A DNA stretch of 6,104 nucleotides from an uncultured Actinomycetes bacterium (GTDB taxonomy: Bacteria > Actinomycetota > Aquicultoria > CAJVYJ01). Shown piece by piece: positions 1 to 4,630 of the stretch. How positions within the stretch are numbered: the stretch's first letter is position 1; the number at the start of each line of letters is the position of its first letter. The notes under the pieces were generated by a model that ran no database searches, was not told where the DNA came from, and worked only from the letters and a program-made list of their open reading frames with translations. The translations under genes were made by a program, and so were the position numbers. The stretch is from contig CAJVYJ010000122.1 in NCBI GenBank assembly GCA_913009475.1, forward strand, positions 1-6,104, written 5' to 3'.

Positions 1-826
1 CGCCGGGAATGGAAAAAACGATTTTATCTTTTTTCTTGCTCTGAGCGATGGTCCCTGTTTTAACGATTTTTTCCAGGTCTTTATTCAATTCTTGGGTAAC
101 GTTATCCAATTCGAGCTCAATAGTATTTCCGCCCGGAACCATATTTTTAAGATTTTCAGGCGTATCTAATGCTAATATTTCGCCGTGGTCTATGATGGCG
201 ATTCGCTGGCAAAGCGCGTCAGCTTCGTCCATGTAGTGAGTGGTCAAAAAAATTGTTTGCCCACCCGCATTTAACTCTTTGACTTTGTCCCATAGAACTC
301 GTCTTGATTGGGGGTCAAGCCCGGTTGTCGCTTCGTCCAAAAAAAGGATTTTTGGCGCATGCATCAGAGCTCTGGCAATCATTAAGCGTTGAGCCATGCC
401 GCCGGAAAGCGCTTTGATGAAATCATTTTGTTTTTGCTTTAAGCCCATTGTTTTTAAGAGGTCATCGGCTCTGTGGTTATATTCACTCTTAGGTATACCG
501 AAATATTTCGCATGGAAAATAAGGTTTTCACGTACCGTTAAGCTTCTGTCAAGATTATTTTGCTGGGGAACAATAGCGATTCTGCGCTTAATTGCAACTT
601 CATCACGTAAACTGATACCATCAATAAAGGCTTGGCCGGAAGTTATTTTTACTCTGGTTGTCAGCATGCCGATTGTTGTTGTTTTACCGGCACCATTTGG
701 GCCCAGAAAGCCGAATATTTCGCCCGGCATCACCTTAAAATTGATTGCTTTTACAGCCTCAACCTGGTGGTGGGAGTTTAGCTTATATGTTTTTCTTAAA
801 TTCTTAACTTCAATGACCGGTTTAAT
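1..826 (-). CDS. ABC-2 type exporter ATP-binding subunit (DrrA/CcmA-like), 3' end off the window
   Basis: ATPase subunit that would power an ABC-2 type exporter from the cytoplasmic face of the membrane; the substrate cannot be told. The 275 visible residues read without a frameshift. They contain, in order, an N-terminal strand (KPVIEVKNLRKTYK), Walker A GPNGAGKT (42-49), the Q-loop in VPQQ (about 88), the signature LSGGM (140-144), Walker B ILFLDE (160-165) followed by ATTGLDP, and the H-loop TTHYMDEAD (His 197). The DrrA/NodI-type C-terminal region begins after DHGEILALDTPENL and is cut by the left edge, where the partner permease would be expected next. The start is odd: a TGA in the same frame lies five codons upstream, and no ATG, GTG or TTG occurs before residue 32. 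An ATT at 826 has an AAAGGA site 7 nt upstream and gives the expected N-terminus MKPVIEV, so I chose it. A replaced or damaged 5' end is the alternative. Confidence 0.9.
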   Translation of the reverse strand, partial: MKPVIEVKNLRKTYKLNSHHQVEAVKAINFKVMPGEIFGFLGPNGAGKTTTIGMLTTRVKITSGQAFIDGISLRDEVAIKRRIAIVPQQNNLDRSLTVRENLIFHAKYFGIPKSEYNHRADDLLKTMGLKQKQNDFIKALSGGMAQRLMIARALMHAPKILFLDEATTGLDPQSRRVLWDKVKELNAGGQTIFLTTHYMDEADALCQRIAIIDHGEILALDTPENLKNMVPGGNTIELELDNVTQELNKDLEKIVKTGTIAQSKKKDKIVFSIPG

Positions 827-995
827 CCAAGATTCCTTTCAAGGGGAAACCAAATACCATGTAGGCTAGAAGTGTGGCCAAAAACCCAATCTGCGACGCT
901 CCACCCCACAAAGTGAAGCAATACTTCGCCGGGGCCCCCGGGTTATCCTCGGTCTCGTCTCGCCTATGTTTGTCGCCGTGGCGGCACCATTACCC

Positions 996-1030
996 CCCTC
1001 CCCCTTGACGGGGGAGGGTTAGGGTGGGGG
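996..1030 (+). repeat. C-tract/G-tract hairpin and G-quadruplex-type motif
   Basis: A perfect 9-bp stem (CCCTCCCCC at 996-1004, GGGGGAGGG at 1010-1018) encloses the loop TTGAC. The right arm continues into two more G tracts, so the plus strand reads G5-A-G3-TTA-G3-T-G5 over 1010-1030, which satisfies the usual four-tract quadruplex pattern. I recall palindromes of this kind as dispersed repeats in many uncultured bacterial genomes, but cannot test that here. It could act as a bidirectional transcription barrier between the minus-strand ABC gene and the plus-strand toxin-antitoxin operon. Confidence 0.7.
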
Positions 1031-1110
1031 TTGTAGCTGTAAACTACGCTCCCTCACCTCGACTTTCGTCTGCCTTGCATCTCAAGCTCTCGGCCATGTT
1101 CTCTTTATTG

Positions 1111-1145
1111 ACCGGCCGACGGTACTTTTCGGCCGGACCTCTAGA
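1111..1145 (-). repeat. 35-nt GC-rich repeat, left copy (inverted relative to 4596-4630)
   Basis: The reverse complement starts TCTAGAGGT, contains GGCCGAAAAGTACCG and ends CGGCCGGT. It matches 33 of 35 positions of 4596-4630, which lies in the opposite orientation. Similarity continues outward: the reverse complement of 1091-1120 matches 4695-4724 at 24 of 30 positions. The two copies therefore enclose about 3.45 kb carrying all the toxin-antitoxin-like genes. Whether they are ends of a mobile element or two copies of an intergenic repeat is not decided by the sequence. Confidence 0.8.
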
Positions 1146-1298
1146 GCTTAAAATGGATTATATCACAGCGATATAACGCTTAGATGGTCCGCAATTTGGA
1201 AGCTATGTATATCTCTGTAAAGCAAGGTCCGTAATATTATCACCGGCACTTTGGTAGTTATGGCACCGACCAATTAGACCGATATAGGCCACTTTTTA

Positions 1299-1339
1299 CT
1301 TATTACGAAAACGAAAGGTTAGCCGCGTAAGATGTAAAA
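1299..1339 (+). repeat. Repeat B, copy 1
   Basis: Contains TTACGAAAACGAAAGG, AGCCGCGTAAGA and TGTAAAA in order. The same order recurs at 2890-2927 (TTACGAACGAAA, AGCCGCGTAAGA, CGTAAAA) with a few short gaps. This copy lies upstream of the relE-type operon; the other lies after hicBA. A weak inverted partner (TCGGCTGGTAACG) follows at about 1341-1353, corresponding to the better-preserved right arm of copy 2. Confidence 0.65.
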
Positions 1340-1406
1340 TTTCGGCTGGTAACGTCTACCTAGTCAAGGAGATTTATTTAGTTTCAGGTTCGATATTGGA
1401 ATTAAG

Positions 1407-1435
1407 TTGACAACTAGTTGAATTTCAGATAAATT
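1407..1435 (+). promoter_or_regulatory. Sigma-70-type promoter of the Phd/RelE operon
   Basis: A consensus -35 TTGACA (1407-1412) is followed after exactly 17 bases by TAAATT (1430-1435), a 4/6 match to the -10 consensus. Transcription would begin near 1442, about 35 bases before the antitoxin ATG. The -35 box is embedded in overlapping palindromes: AGTTG-A-CAACT at 1405-1415 and CAACTAGTTG at 1411-1420. These are plausible contact sites for the autorepressing antitoxin-toxin complex. Confidence 0.65.
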
Positions 1436-1438
1436 AAA

Positions 1439-1458
1439 GTAGTCAATTTAGTGACTAC
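1439..1458 (+). promoter_or_regulatory. Inverted repeat at the start of the TA transcript, candidate operator
   Basis: GTAGTCA (1439-1445) and TGACTAC (1452-1458) form perfect 7-bp arms around a 6-base spacer, between the -10 box and the ribosome binding site. Phd/YefM antitoxins usually bind short palindromes at their own promoter, so this fits an autoregulatory operator. A small 5'-UTR hairpin is the other reading. Confidence 0.5.
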
Positions 1459-1476
1459 CGTAGAGGAGAAAATAAA

Positions 1477-1764
1477 ATGCCTGTAATTGGGGTCAAGGAA
1501 CTAAAAAGTCATGCTTCACTTATTTTGAGGTCACTTCGAGAGAGAAAAAGCAAGGGTTATGTGATTACGGTAAGAGGCACTCCCGTAGCCCGATTAACTC
1601 CTATCGAAGAAGAAGAGCTTGAGGATTTAATCCTGTCAATGGATAATCCTAAATTTAAAACTTTCTTGGATGAAATTAAAAAAGAGCCCTCCGTATCCTG
1701 GGAACAGTTGTTATCAGAGGGGGGAAGTGGAAAAACTTCAACTGGAAGCAAAAAGGCGAGTTAA
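1477..1764 (+). CDS. Phd/YefM family antitoxin
   Basis: Antitoxin of a type II pair. It would neutralise the RelE/ParE-type toxin encoded next by direct binding, and repress their shared promoter. The 95-residue protein opens with MPVIGVKELKSHASLILRSL and continues to VITVRGTPVARLTPI (about residues 28-42), the typical Phd/YefM N-terminal DNA-binding fold. The acidic, then Ser/Gly/Lys-rich C-terminus is the expected flexible toxin-wrapping tail. ATG 1477 is preceded by AGGAG about 8 bases upstream. The last 38 bases overlap the toxin gene in another frame, so the two are translationally coupled. Family assignment rests on the N-terminal pattern and the neighbour; length is normal. Confidence 0.88.
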   Translation: MPVIGVKELKSHASLILRSLRERKSKGYVITVRGTPVARLTPIEEEELEDLILSMDNPKFKTFLDEIKKEPSVSWEQLLSEGGSGKTSTGSKKAS

Positions 1765-1993
1765 GAACGACTTACGAAAACTTCCCAAGCAAACTTTTAA
1801 TTCCGTTATAAAAATAATAGAAAGCCTACCGCAAAATCCCTTTCCAGCAGGTAAAAAAGTTAAAGCTATTAAGGGTGCTAAAAAAGTTTGGCGTTATCGA
1901 ATAGGTGACTATCGTTTGATTTATGAAGTAAAGGCAAAAACTATTACAATATTAGCTATAATTCATCGCCGAGAGCTGGAAAAGTTTCTGTAA
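1727..1993 (+). CDS. RelE/ParE family type II toxin
   Basis: Small basic toxin of the RelE/ParE superfamily. RelE members cut mRNA in the ribosome and ParE members poison gyrase; the sequence alone does not firmly separate them. The 88-residue form starts at GTG 1727, placed 6 bases after AGAGG, and begins MEKLQLEAKRRVKNDLRKLP, the standard first helix. An upstream ATG at 1670 in this frame would add 19 residues unlike the family and lacks a ribosome site, so it was rejected. The core KVWRYRIGDYRLIYEV (residues 53-68) and the end IIHRRELEKFL (78-88) carry the basic and aromatic residues typical of RelE-type active sites (R56, R58, R63, H80, R81, R82). It lies downstream of and overlaps its Phd-type antitoxin. 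It appears intact. Confidence 0.88.
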   Translation: MEKLQLEAKRRVKNDLRKLPKQTFNSVIKIIESLPQNPFPAGKKVKAIKGAKKVWRYRIGDYRLIYEVKAKTITILAIIHRRELEKFL

Positions 1994-2041
1994 ACGATGA
2001 AAAAGCATCTTTCCCCGTAAAAATAACCCCAACCGGGTCCG

Positions 2042-2092
2042 TGGTTCGAATACCACACAAAGCACAGACCAGAAGGTTTGTCGCTGAGCAGA
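2042..2092 (+). repeat. Repeat A, copy 1 (before hicBA)
   Basis: 51 bases that match 2817-2866 at 45 of 51 aligned columns (five substitutions, one gap) in direct orientation. It opens with a tRNA T-arm-like stretch (TGGTTCGAATACCA) and goes on to a hairpin, ACAGACC/GGTTTGT, followed by CGCTGAGCAGA. Between copies the stem change A to G keeps a G-U pair while the loop changes from GT to AGAA, so the fold rather than the sequence seems kept. The two copies bracket the hicBA operon 775 bases apart. Confidence 0.8.
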
Positions 2093-2125
2093 TGTAGTTT
2101 CCCGATTAGCGATTTCGGAAATGCT

Positions 2126-2168
2126 CCAAAAAGTAGCCGGCATGGTGCGAAACATGCAATAGTTTTGG
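2126..2168 (+). repeat. Nested imperfect hairpin upstream of hicB
   Basis: CCAAAA (2126-2131) pairs with TTTTGG (2163-2168), and inside it GCATG (2140-2144) pairs with CATGC (2153-2157). It lies between repeat A and the hicBA promoter, with no T-tract after it, so it is not an obvious terminator. Chance is possible for arms this short. Confidence 0.3.
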
Positions 2169-2221
2169 CAATTTGGGATGATTAACATTAACAATACGAA
2201 TCTGTATATATATAGTATTTT

Positions 2222-2230
2222 TGGTATAAT
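2222..2230 (+). promoter_or_regulatory. Extended -10 promoter of hicBA
   Basis: TGG-TATAAT is a perfect -10 hexamer with an extended TGn element; no good -35 is present at 17 bases (CTGTAT), which extended -10 promoters tolerate. An AATAC...GTATT inverted pair (2193-2197 and 2215-2219) straddles the spacer and could be an operator for HicB or the HicAB complex. Initiation would fall at about 2237, so close to the ribosome site that the leader would be very short. Confidence 0.6.
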
Positions 2231-2249
2231 AAATTAGGAGGTGTTAAGT

Positions 2250-2465
2250 ATGAAATTCAACGTCGTTCTTAAACCGGCAGAGGAAGGCGGCTTTAATGTA
2301 ACAGTACCGGCGCTTGACGGGTGCTTTACTCAAGGCGAAACTGAAGACGAGGCGGTAATAAATGCCAAAGAAGCTATAATTTGTTATCTTGAGGGATTGG
2401 AAAAAGTTAATCAAATAAAATCCAAGCCGAAAGTTATTTTGAAAGAAGTCGAGGTTGCTATTTGA
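2250..2465 (+). CDS. hicB: HicB-type antitoxin, short form
   Basis: Antitoxin of a HicAB type II system; it would bind HicA and block its RNase active site. The 71-residue protein shows the HicB partial RNase-H-like fold: MKFNVVLKPAEEGGFNVTVPAL, then DGCFTQGETEDEAVINAKEAI. The family hallmarks are the EEGGF turn, the P-x-L-x-G-C segment and the T-x-x-E-A helix. It lacks the extra C-terminal HTH or ribbon-helix-helix DNA-binding domain seen in longer HicB proteins, so promoter control may need the complex or be absent. ATG 2250 follows AGGAGGTG by 6-7 bases; an upstream GTG at 2241 in the same frame lies inside that site and was not used. The stop overlaps the hicA start. The gene order is antitoxin first, the reverse of the E. 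coli hicAB order. Confidence 0.9.
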   Translation: MKFNVVLKPAEEGGFNVTVPALDGCFTQGETEDEAVINAKEAIICYLEGLEKVNQIKSKPKVILKEVEVAI

Positions 2466-2677
2466 GCCGTACATTTTCCGGCAAACAAGTCGTAAAAGCG
2501 CTTCGTCGGCTTGAATATGTGGTTGATCGCCAAAAGGGTAGCCATATTTTTATGCATAATTTAAAGAAAAACATTTCTGTTGTTGTTCCTCTCCATAAGG
2601 AAATCAAAAAAGGTACTCTCAACGACATCATTAAAAGAGCAGGTATCACTATTGATGACCTTAAAGACCTTGTCTAA
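2462..2677 (+). CDS. hicA: HicA-type mRNA interferase toxin
   Basis: Toxin of the HicAB pair, a small dsRNA-binding-fold RNase that cleaves mRNA when freed from HicB. Its 71 residues match the family: an N-terminal helix GKQVVKALRRLEYVVDRQKG, the GSH motif with the expected catalytic His at 28, the strand NISVVVPLHKEIKKGTL, and the C-terminal helix NDIIKRAGITIDDL. The start is TTG 2462, sharing TTGA with the hicB stop, a four-base overlap that implies coupled translation. No alternative start fits before the conserved helix. Length is normal for HicA and there is no sign of damage. An AT-only stem (AAATAAT/ATTATTT, 2676-2698) lies over the stop codon and is too weak to call a terminator. Confidence 0.9.
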   Translation: MSRTFSGKQVVKALRRLEYVVDRQKGSHIFMHNLKKNISVVVPLHKEIKKGTLNDIIKRAGITIDDLKDLV

Positions 2678-2816
2678 ATAATTTATGAGTTATTATTTCT
2701 ATGAACCACAATCTTAATTACTATTTTAGAGAGGAAACAATTAGGGTGTCGTCGTTCACTGGGTGGAAAATTTTAAATCTGTTTTATTGAAGATATTACA
2801 ACTGGTGGCTGACACA

Positions 2817-2866
2817 TGGTTCTAATCCACACAAAACACAAACCAGTTGGTTTGTCGCTGAGCAGA
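2817..2866 (+). repeat. Repeat A, copy 2 (after hicBA)
   Basis: Direct repeat of 2042-2092. This copy has the better-formed features: a T-arm-like TGGTTCTAATCCA and a perfect 8-bp stem ACAAACCA-GT-TGGTTTGT at about 2838-2855, then CGCTGAGCAGA, identical to copy 1. It could be a decayed tRNA 3' end carried as an attachment-like site, or a small structured intergenic repeat; no full tRNA can be folded around either copy. Confidence 0.8.
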
Positions 2867-2889
2867 AAAGGTAAACTTCTTACATATTA

Positions 2890-2980
2890 CTTTTTACGAA
2901 CGAAAAAAAGCCGCGTAAGACGTAAAACGTAAAAAGGGACAAAACGAAAGTCAATCCTGCGGCTTTCCTTTCGTTTCGTG
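2890..2980 (+). repeat. Repeat B, copy 2, in a long inverted repeat with 7-nt tandem units
   Basis: The left arm 2896-2914 (ACGAACGAAAAAAAGCCGC) pairs with the right arm 2959-2979 (starting GCGGCTTTCC, ending TTTCGT) with only small bulges, giving a stem of about 18 bp and a 44-base loop. Three tandem 7-mers, CGTAAGA-CGTAAAA-CGTAAAA, follow at 2914-2934. ACTTTTTACG (2889-2898) can pair instead with CGTAAAAAGG (2928-2937), so two structures compete. It may act as a terminator after hicBA or be a remnant of a small inverted-repeat element. Confidence 0.6.
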
Positions 2981-3078
2981 GACTTAATTATATACTATTC
3001 AAACAATAATGGCTACTTGCTGGAACAGCTGAAAGCCTGCGCGAAAAGGATAGGGAAGTGCTGAAATTATTTTAATAA

Positions 3079-3207
3079 TTATTTTAAAAATTCTGCCGGG
3101 CTTACGATTTTAGTCTCTTCGTATTCCTTTAAGGGCTGAAGATGCTTGGCATCGCCGGATATAAGATAATCGACATTTTCCGGTTTTGCATAATATTTTG
3201 GTAATTT
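3079..3207 (-). pseudogene. 3' remnant of a PIN-domain toxin gene
   Basis: On the minus strand an open stretch of 42 codons ends at TAA 3079 and reads KPENVDYLISGDAKHL, then QPLKEYEETKIVSPAEFLK. This is the characteristic C-terminal quarter of a PIN-domain RNase toxin: the late acidic residue in the SGD strand-turn, the KHL helix, the KI(V)SPAEFL end. There is a TGA in the same frame at 3208-3210 and no start codon. Upstream sequence in any frame does not look like the rest of a PIN domain (usually about 130-140 residues in all). It is therefore a truncated, dead gene; no matching antitoxin is visible. It adds a third type II toxin family to the region. Confidence 0.75.
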
Positions 3208-3331
3208 TCATATTAAATGTAAGTTATGTGACAACGTTAGTCATATTCTATGCATGTAAAGTGATAATTGTAAGAAATAAATGGTCAGGCCAATTTATTT
3301 AGAACAAACCGAAAAAACGATTAGAACTCAA

Positions 3332-3883
3332 TTAGGATTTTTTTGCTTTACCGTTTTTAAAAACTATAGATTGATTAAAAGCAATTGAAAACAACAGTAA
3401 AGCATTCTTTCGATATGCTTCATTTCGCTCAATTTCCTTTATGTTATCGTTAAGTCTTAAGATAAGCACATCGGGTTCGATAAAGCCGCCTTTTTCCAAT
3501 GATTGAATATCATCGATATCCTTGGGCTCGAGTCTTGCCAACTTTCCGAGAACAATATCATAAGGGTCCGCTACGAAAACTGAAATATTTATAAGCTTAA
3601 AACCCAGTTTTTTGCAACGTTGGCGCCAGCCGGTTGGCGCGCTAAACGAGATATCATAGACTTTTGATATATAAACACCATGAGCTTTCGCCAAGTCGCT
3701 GTTCATTCCCCCGAATCGTTCGAGTTCTTTATCGCCGCCGACGATATCTATATCCGATGTCCTGTTGTCGGGCGAATAAGCAAGAGTAATCGCGCTGCCG
3801 CCAATTATATAAATAGCCGTCTTCTTAGAAAGTTTTGCGTCTAATGCTCTGAGAAAGCCAACTATTCTGTCTGATTCATTCAT
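3332..3883 (-). CDS. DUF6036-like nucleotidyltransferase, probable toxin or defence effector
   Basis: A 183-residue protein of the polymerase-beta-type nucleotidyltransferase superfamily. Residues 24-48 (IYIIGGSA...TSDIDIV) carry the defining GGS motif (28-30) and the metal-binding pair D44-x-D46. A later block, VADPYDIVLGKLARLEPKDIDDI, matches the DPxDhhhxKLxRxxxKDhxD pattern of DUF6036 and AbiEii-like proteins. Proteins of this group transfer a nucleotide to RNA or protein targets, and several act as toxins; the acceptor here is unknown. ATG 3883 overlaps the stop of the upstream HTH gene as ATGA. GTG 3898, five codons earlier, is possible but lacks a ribosome site and was not chosen. The overlap makes the pair one translational unit, the arrangement expected of antitoxin followed by toxin. 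All visible motif residues are intact. Confidence 0.8.
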   Translation of the reverse strand: MNESDRIVGFLRALDAKLSKKTAIYIIGGSAITLAYSPDNRTSDIDIVGGDKELERFGGMNSDLAKAHGVYISKVYDISFSAPTGWRQRCKKLGFKLINISVFVADPYDIVLGKLARLEPKDIDDIQSLEKGGFIEPDVLILRLNDNIKEIERNEAYRKNALLLFSIAFNQSIVFKNGKAKKS

Positions 3884-4512
3884 GCCGGCTGTCGCCACTG
3901 AAGTTTTTCTTTTAAATCATCAAGCTGACAATCGTAGAGTCGCCATTTTTTTCCTAGCTCCGTCTGCTGGTTTCTCAGATAATGTTTTAAATCTTTATTA
4001 TCCTTATTTAATCCGACCGCCATCTCAAGCAATGTTACCGTTTTGATGGGTGCCGGGTCAAAACCCGGCTCAAGTCCGGCTGACTCGCACAACCAGCCCA
4101 ATCGATTTCGCTTTATCGGGATTAGAGGCGGTTCATTAAAGGATGTCGGCGGAAACTTTTCTAAAAACCACGAGATAAGCGCCAGCAATCTTGTTGATAA
4201 CCCATCAGCTCGCATTAGTTGTTCGGCCGTCGTCCACAGCCAGATAGGAGCAATCGGCTGTTCGTTATAGTAAGCCTGCCATAAGCTGTCGGCTAAATCT
4301 TTTTTCTCCCTGTTTCCCGCCACGCTCTCGTAAATACTATAAATTTGCTCCATGTGAAACGCGTTTGGCTGCCGCCTACCTACCAACCAATGCGACAAAG
4401 TCATATTGGATACATCAAGCTGCTGGGCCCACCATTTTTTCCGGCCACGTCCATAGCTATCGCAGTCCCTTCTTAAATATTCGATTATGTAAGAATAATT
4501 ATGTTTACGCAT
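3880..4512 (-). CDS. HTH (XRE-like) regulator, probable antitoxin of the nucleotidyltransferase
   Basis: A 210-residue protein with a helix-turn-helix near its N-terminus: KWWAQQLDVSNMTLSHWLVG (about residues 26-45) followed by RRQPN, a pattern typical of XRE/Cro-type DNA binding. The rest (60-210) is a largely helical domain I do not recognise, rich in Trp and Leu (LWQAYY, IWLWTTAEQLM, LISWFLEKFPP). It is the first gene of a two-gene operon and overlaps the nucleotidyltransferase by four bases. Its likely role is operon autorepressor and antitoxin, by analogy with AbiE and other HTH/nucleotidyltransferase pairs, but that is inference. ATG 4512 has only a weak AAGG about 12 bases upstream, so initiation may be inefficient or near-leaderless. 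Operator-like direct repeats lie just upstream. Confidence 0.78.
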   Translation of the reverse strand: MRKHNYSYIIEYLRRDCDSYGRGRKKWWAQQLDVSNMTLSHWLVGRRQPNAFHMEQIYSIYESVAGNREKKDLADSLWQAYYNEQPIAPIWLWTTAEQLMRADGLSTRLLALISWFLEKFPPTSFNEPPLIPIKRNRLGWLCESAGLEPGFDPAPIKTVTLLEMAVGLNKDNKDLKHYLRNQQTELGKKWRLYDCQLDDLKEKLQWRQPA

Positions 4513-4514
4513 AC

Positions 4515-4546
4515 GTATAATTTACCTTAATATCAGTATAATGTAA
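4515..4546 (-). promoter_or_regulatory. Promoter and operator-like direct repeats of the HTH/nucleotidyltransferase operon
   Basis: GTATAATTTAC (4515-4525) and GTATAATGTAA (4536-4546) match at 9 of 11 positions and start 21 bp apart, two helical turns. On the minus strand the upstream repeat supplies a TATACT -10 candidate (4540-4535), with no good -35; the downstream one ends at the start codon. A perfect palindrome ATACGTAT (4511-4518) overlaps the second repeat and the ATG. Binding of the HTH protein here would block both transcription and initiation. Confidence 0.5.
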
Positions 4547-4595
4547 AATATAATTATATAATCGGATGATTGTAGCGCGGAGTATAGGATTAGTT

Positions 4596-4630
4596 TCTAG
4601 AGGTGCGGCCGAAAAGTACCGGCGGCCGGT
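4596..4630 (+). repeat. 35-nt GC-rich repeat, right copy
   Basis: Begins TCTAGAGGTG, contains CGGCCGAAAAGTACCGG and ends CGGCCGGT. It is inverted with respect to 1111-1145, with two mismatches. Its outward extension is interrupted: the sequence that follows the repeat on the left side resumes here only after 4704, beyond a 74-base segment. Confidence 0.8.

Larger units (their letters stand above)
827..1476. other. Intergenic region, hairpin-rich on the left and AT-rich on the right
   Basis: About 650 bases with no convincing gene. The left part (870-1145) is GC-rich and holds several short palindromes: GAAG/CTTC arms at 915-927, CCGGGG/CCCCGG at 929-941, the C-tract/G-tract hairpin at 996-1018 and the 35-nt repeat at 1111-1145. 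On the minus strand, 822-989 is an open frame of 55 codons just upstream of the ABC gene; its end is hydrophobic (GFLATLLAYMVFGF), but it has no start codon other than an ATG at 860. The right part (1150-1400) is unremarkable apart from one copy of repeat B at 1299-1339; the promoter of the toxin-antitoxin operon occupies the last 70 bases. Confidence 0.6.
2678..3078. other. Intergenic region with repeats A and B
   Basis: About 400 bases without a gene between hicA and the PIN-gene stub. The first 135 bases show nothing recognisable. Then follow repeat A copy 2 (2817-2866) and repeat B copy 2 with its long hairpin (2890-2980). The remainder to 3078 is unremarkable. Confidence 0.5.

Noticed and set aside
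48..869. Plus-strand open frames across the left end
   Set aside because: They run antisense to the ABC ATPase gene, whose Walker A, signature, Walker B and H-loop are unmistakable on the minus strand.
1670..1726. Longer RelE start at ATG 1670
   Set aside because: The added 19 residues do not resemble the family and lie inside the antitoxin gene with no ribosome site; GTG 1727 has AGAGG at good spacing.
1996..2012. Terminator after the RelE gene (GATG...CATC then TTT)
   Set aside because: A 4-bp stem and three T residues are too weak.
2030..2060. A tRNA gene ending in the T-arm-like stretch
   Set aside because: No matching anticodon arm, D arm or paired acceptor stem could be found upstream, and the T stem has a defect in this copy.
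1299..2930. Integron cassette array with attC sites
   Set aside because: The modular look is suggestive, but no proper GTTRRRY/RYYYAAC pair and no integrase are visible.
3884..3898. GTG 3898 as nucleotidyltransferase start
   Set aside because: ATG 3883 forms the classic ATGA overlap with the upstream stop; the five extra residues (MATAG) add nothing conserved.
4043..4270. Plus-strand 75-codon frame
   Set aside because: Antisense to the HTH gene, with no ribosome site and no recognisable protein.
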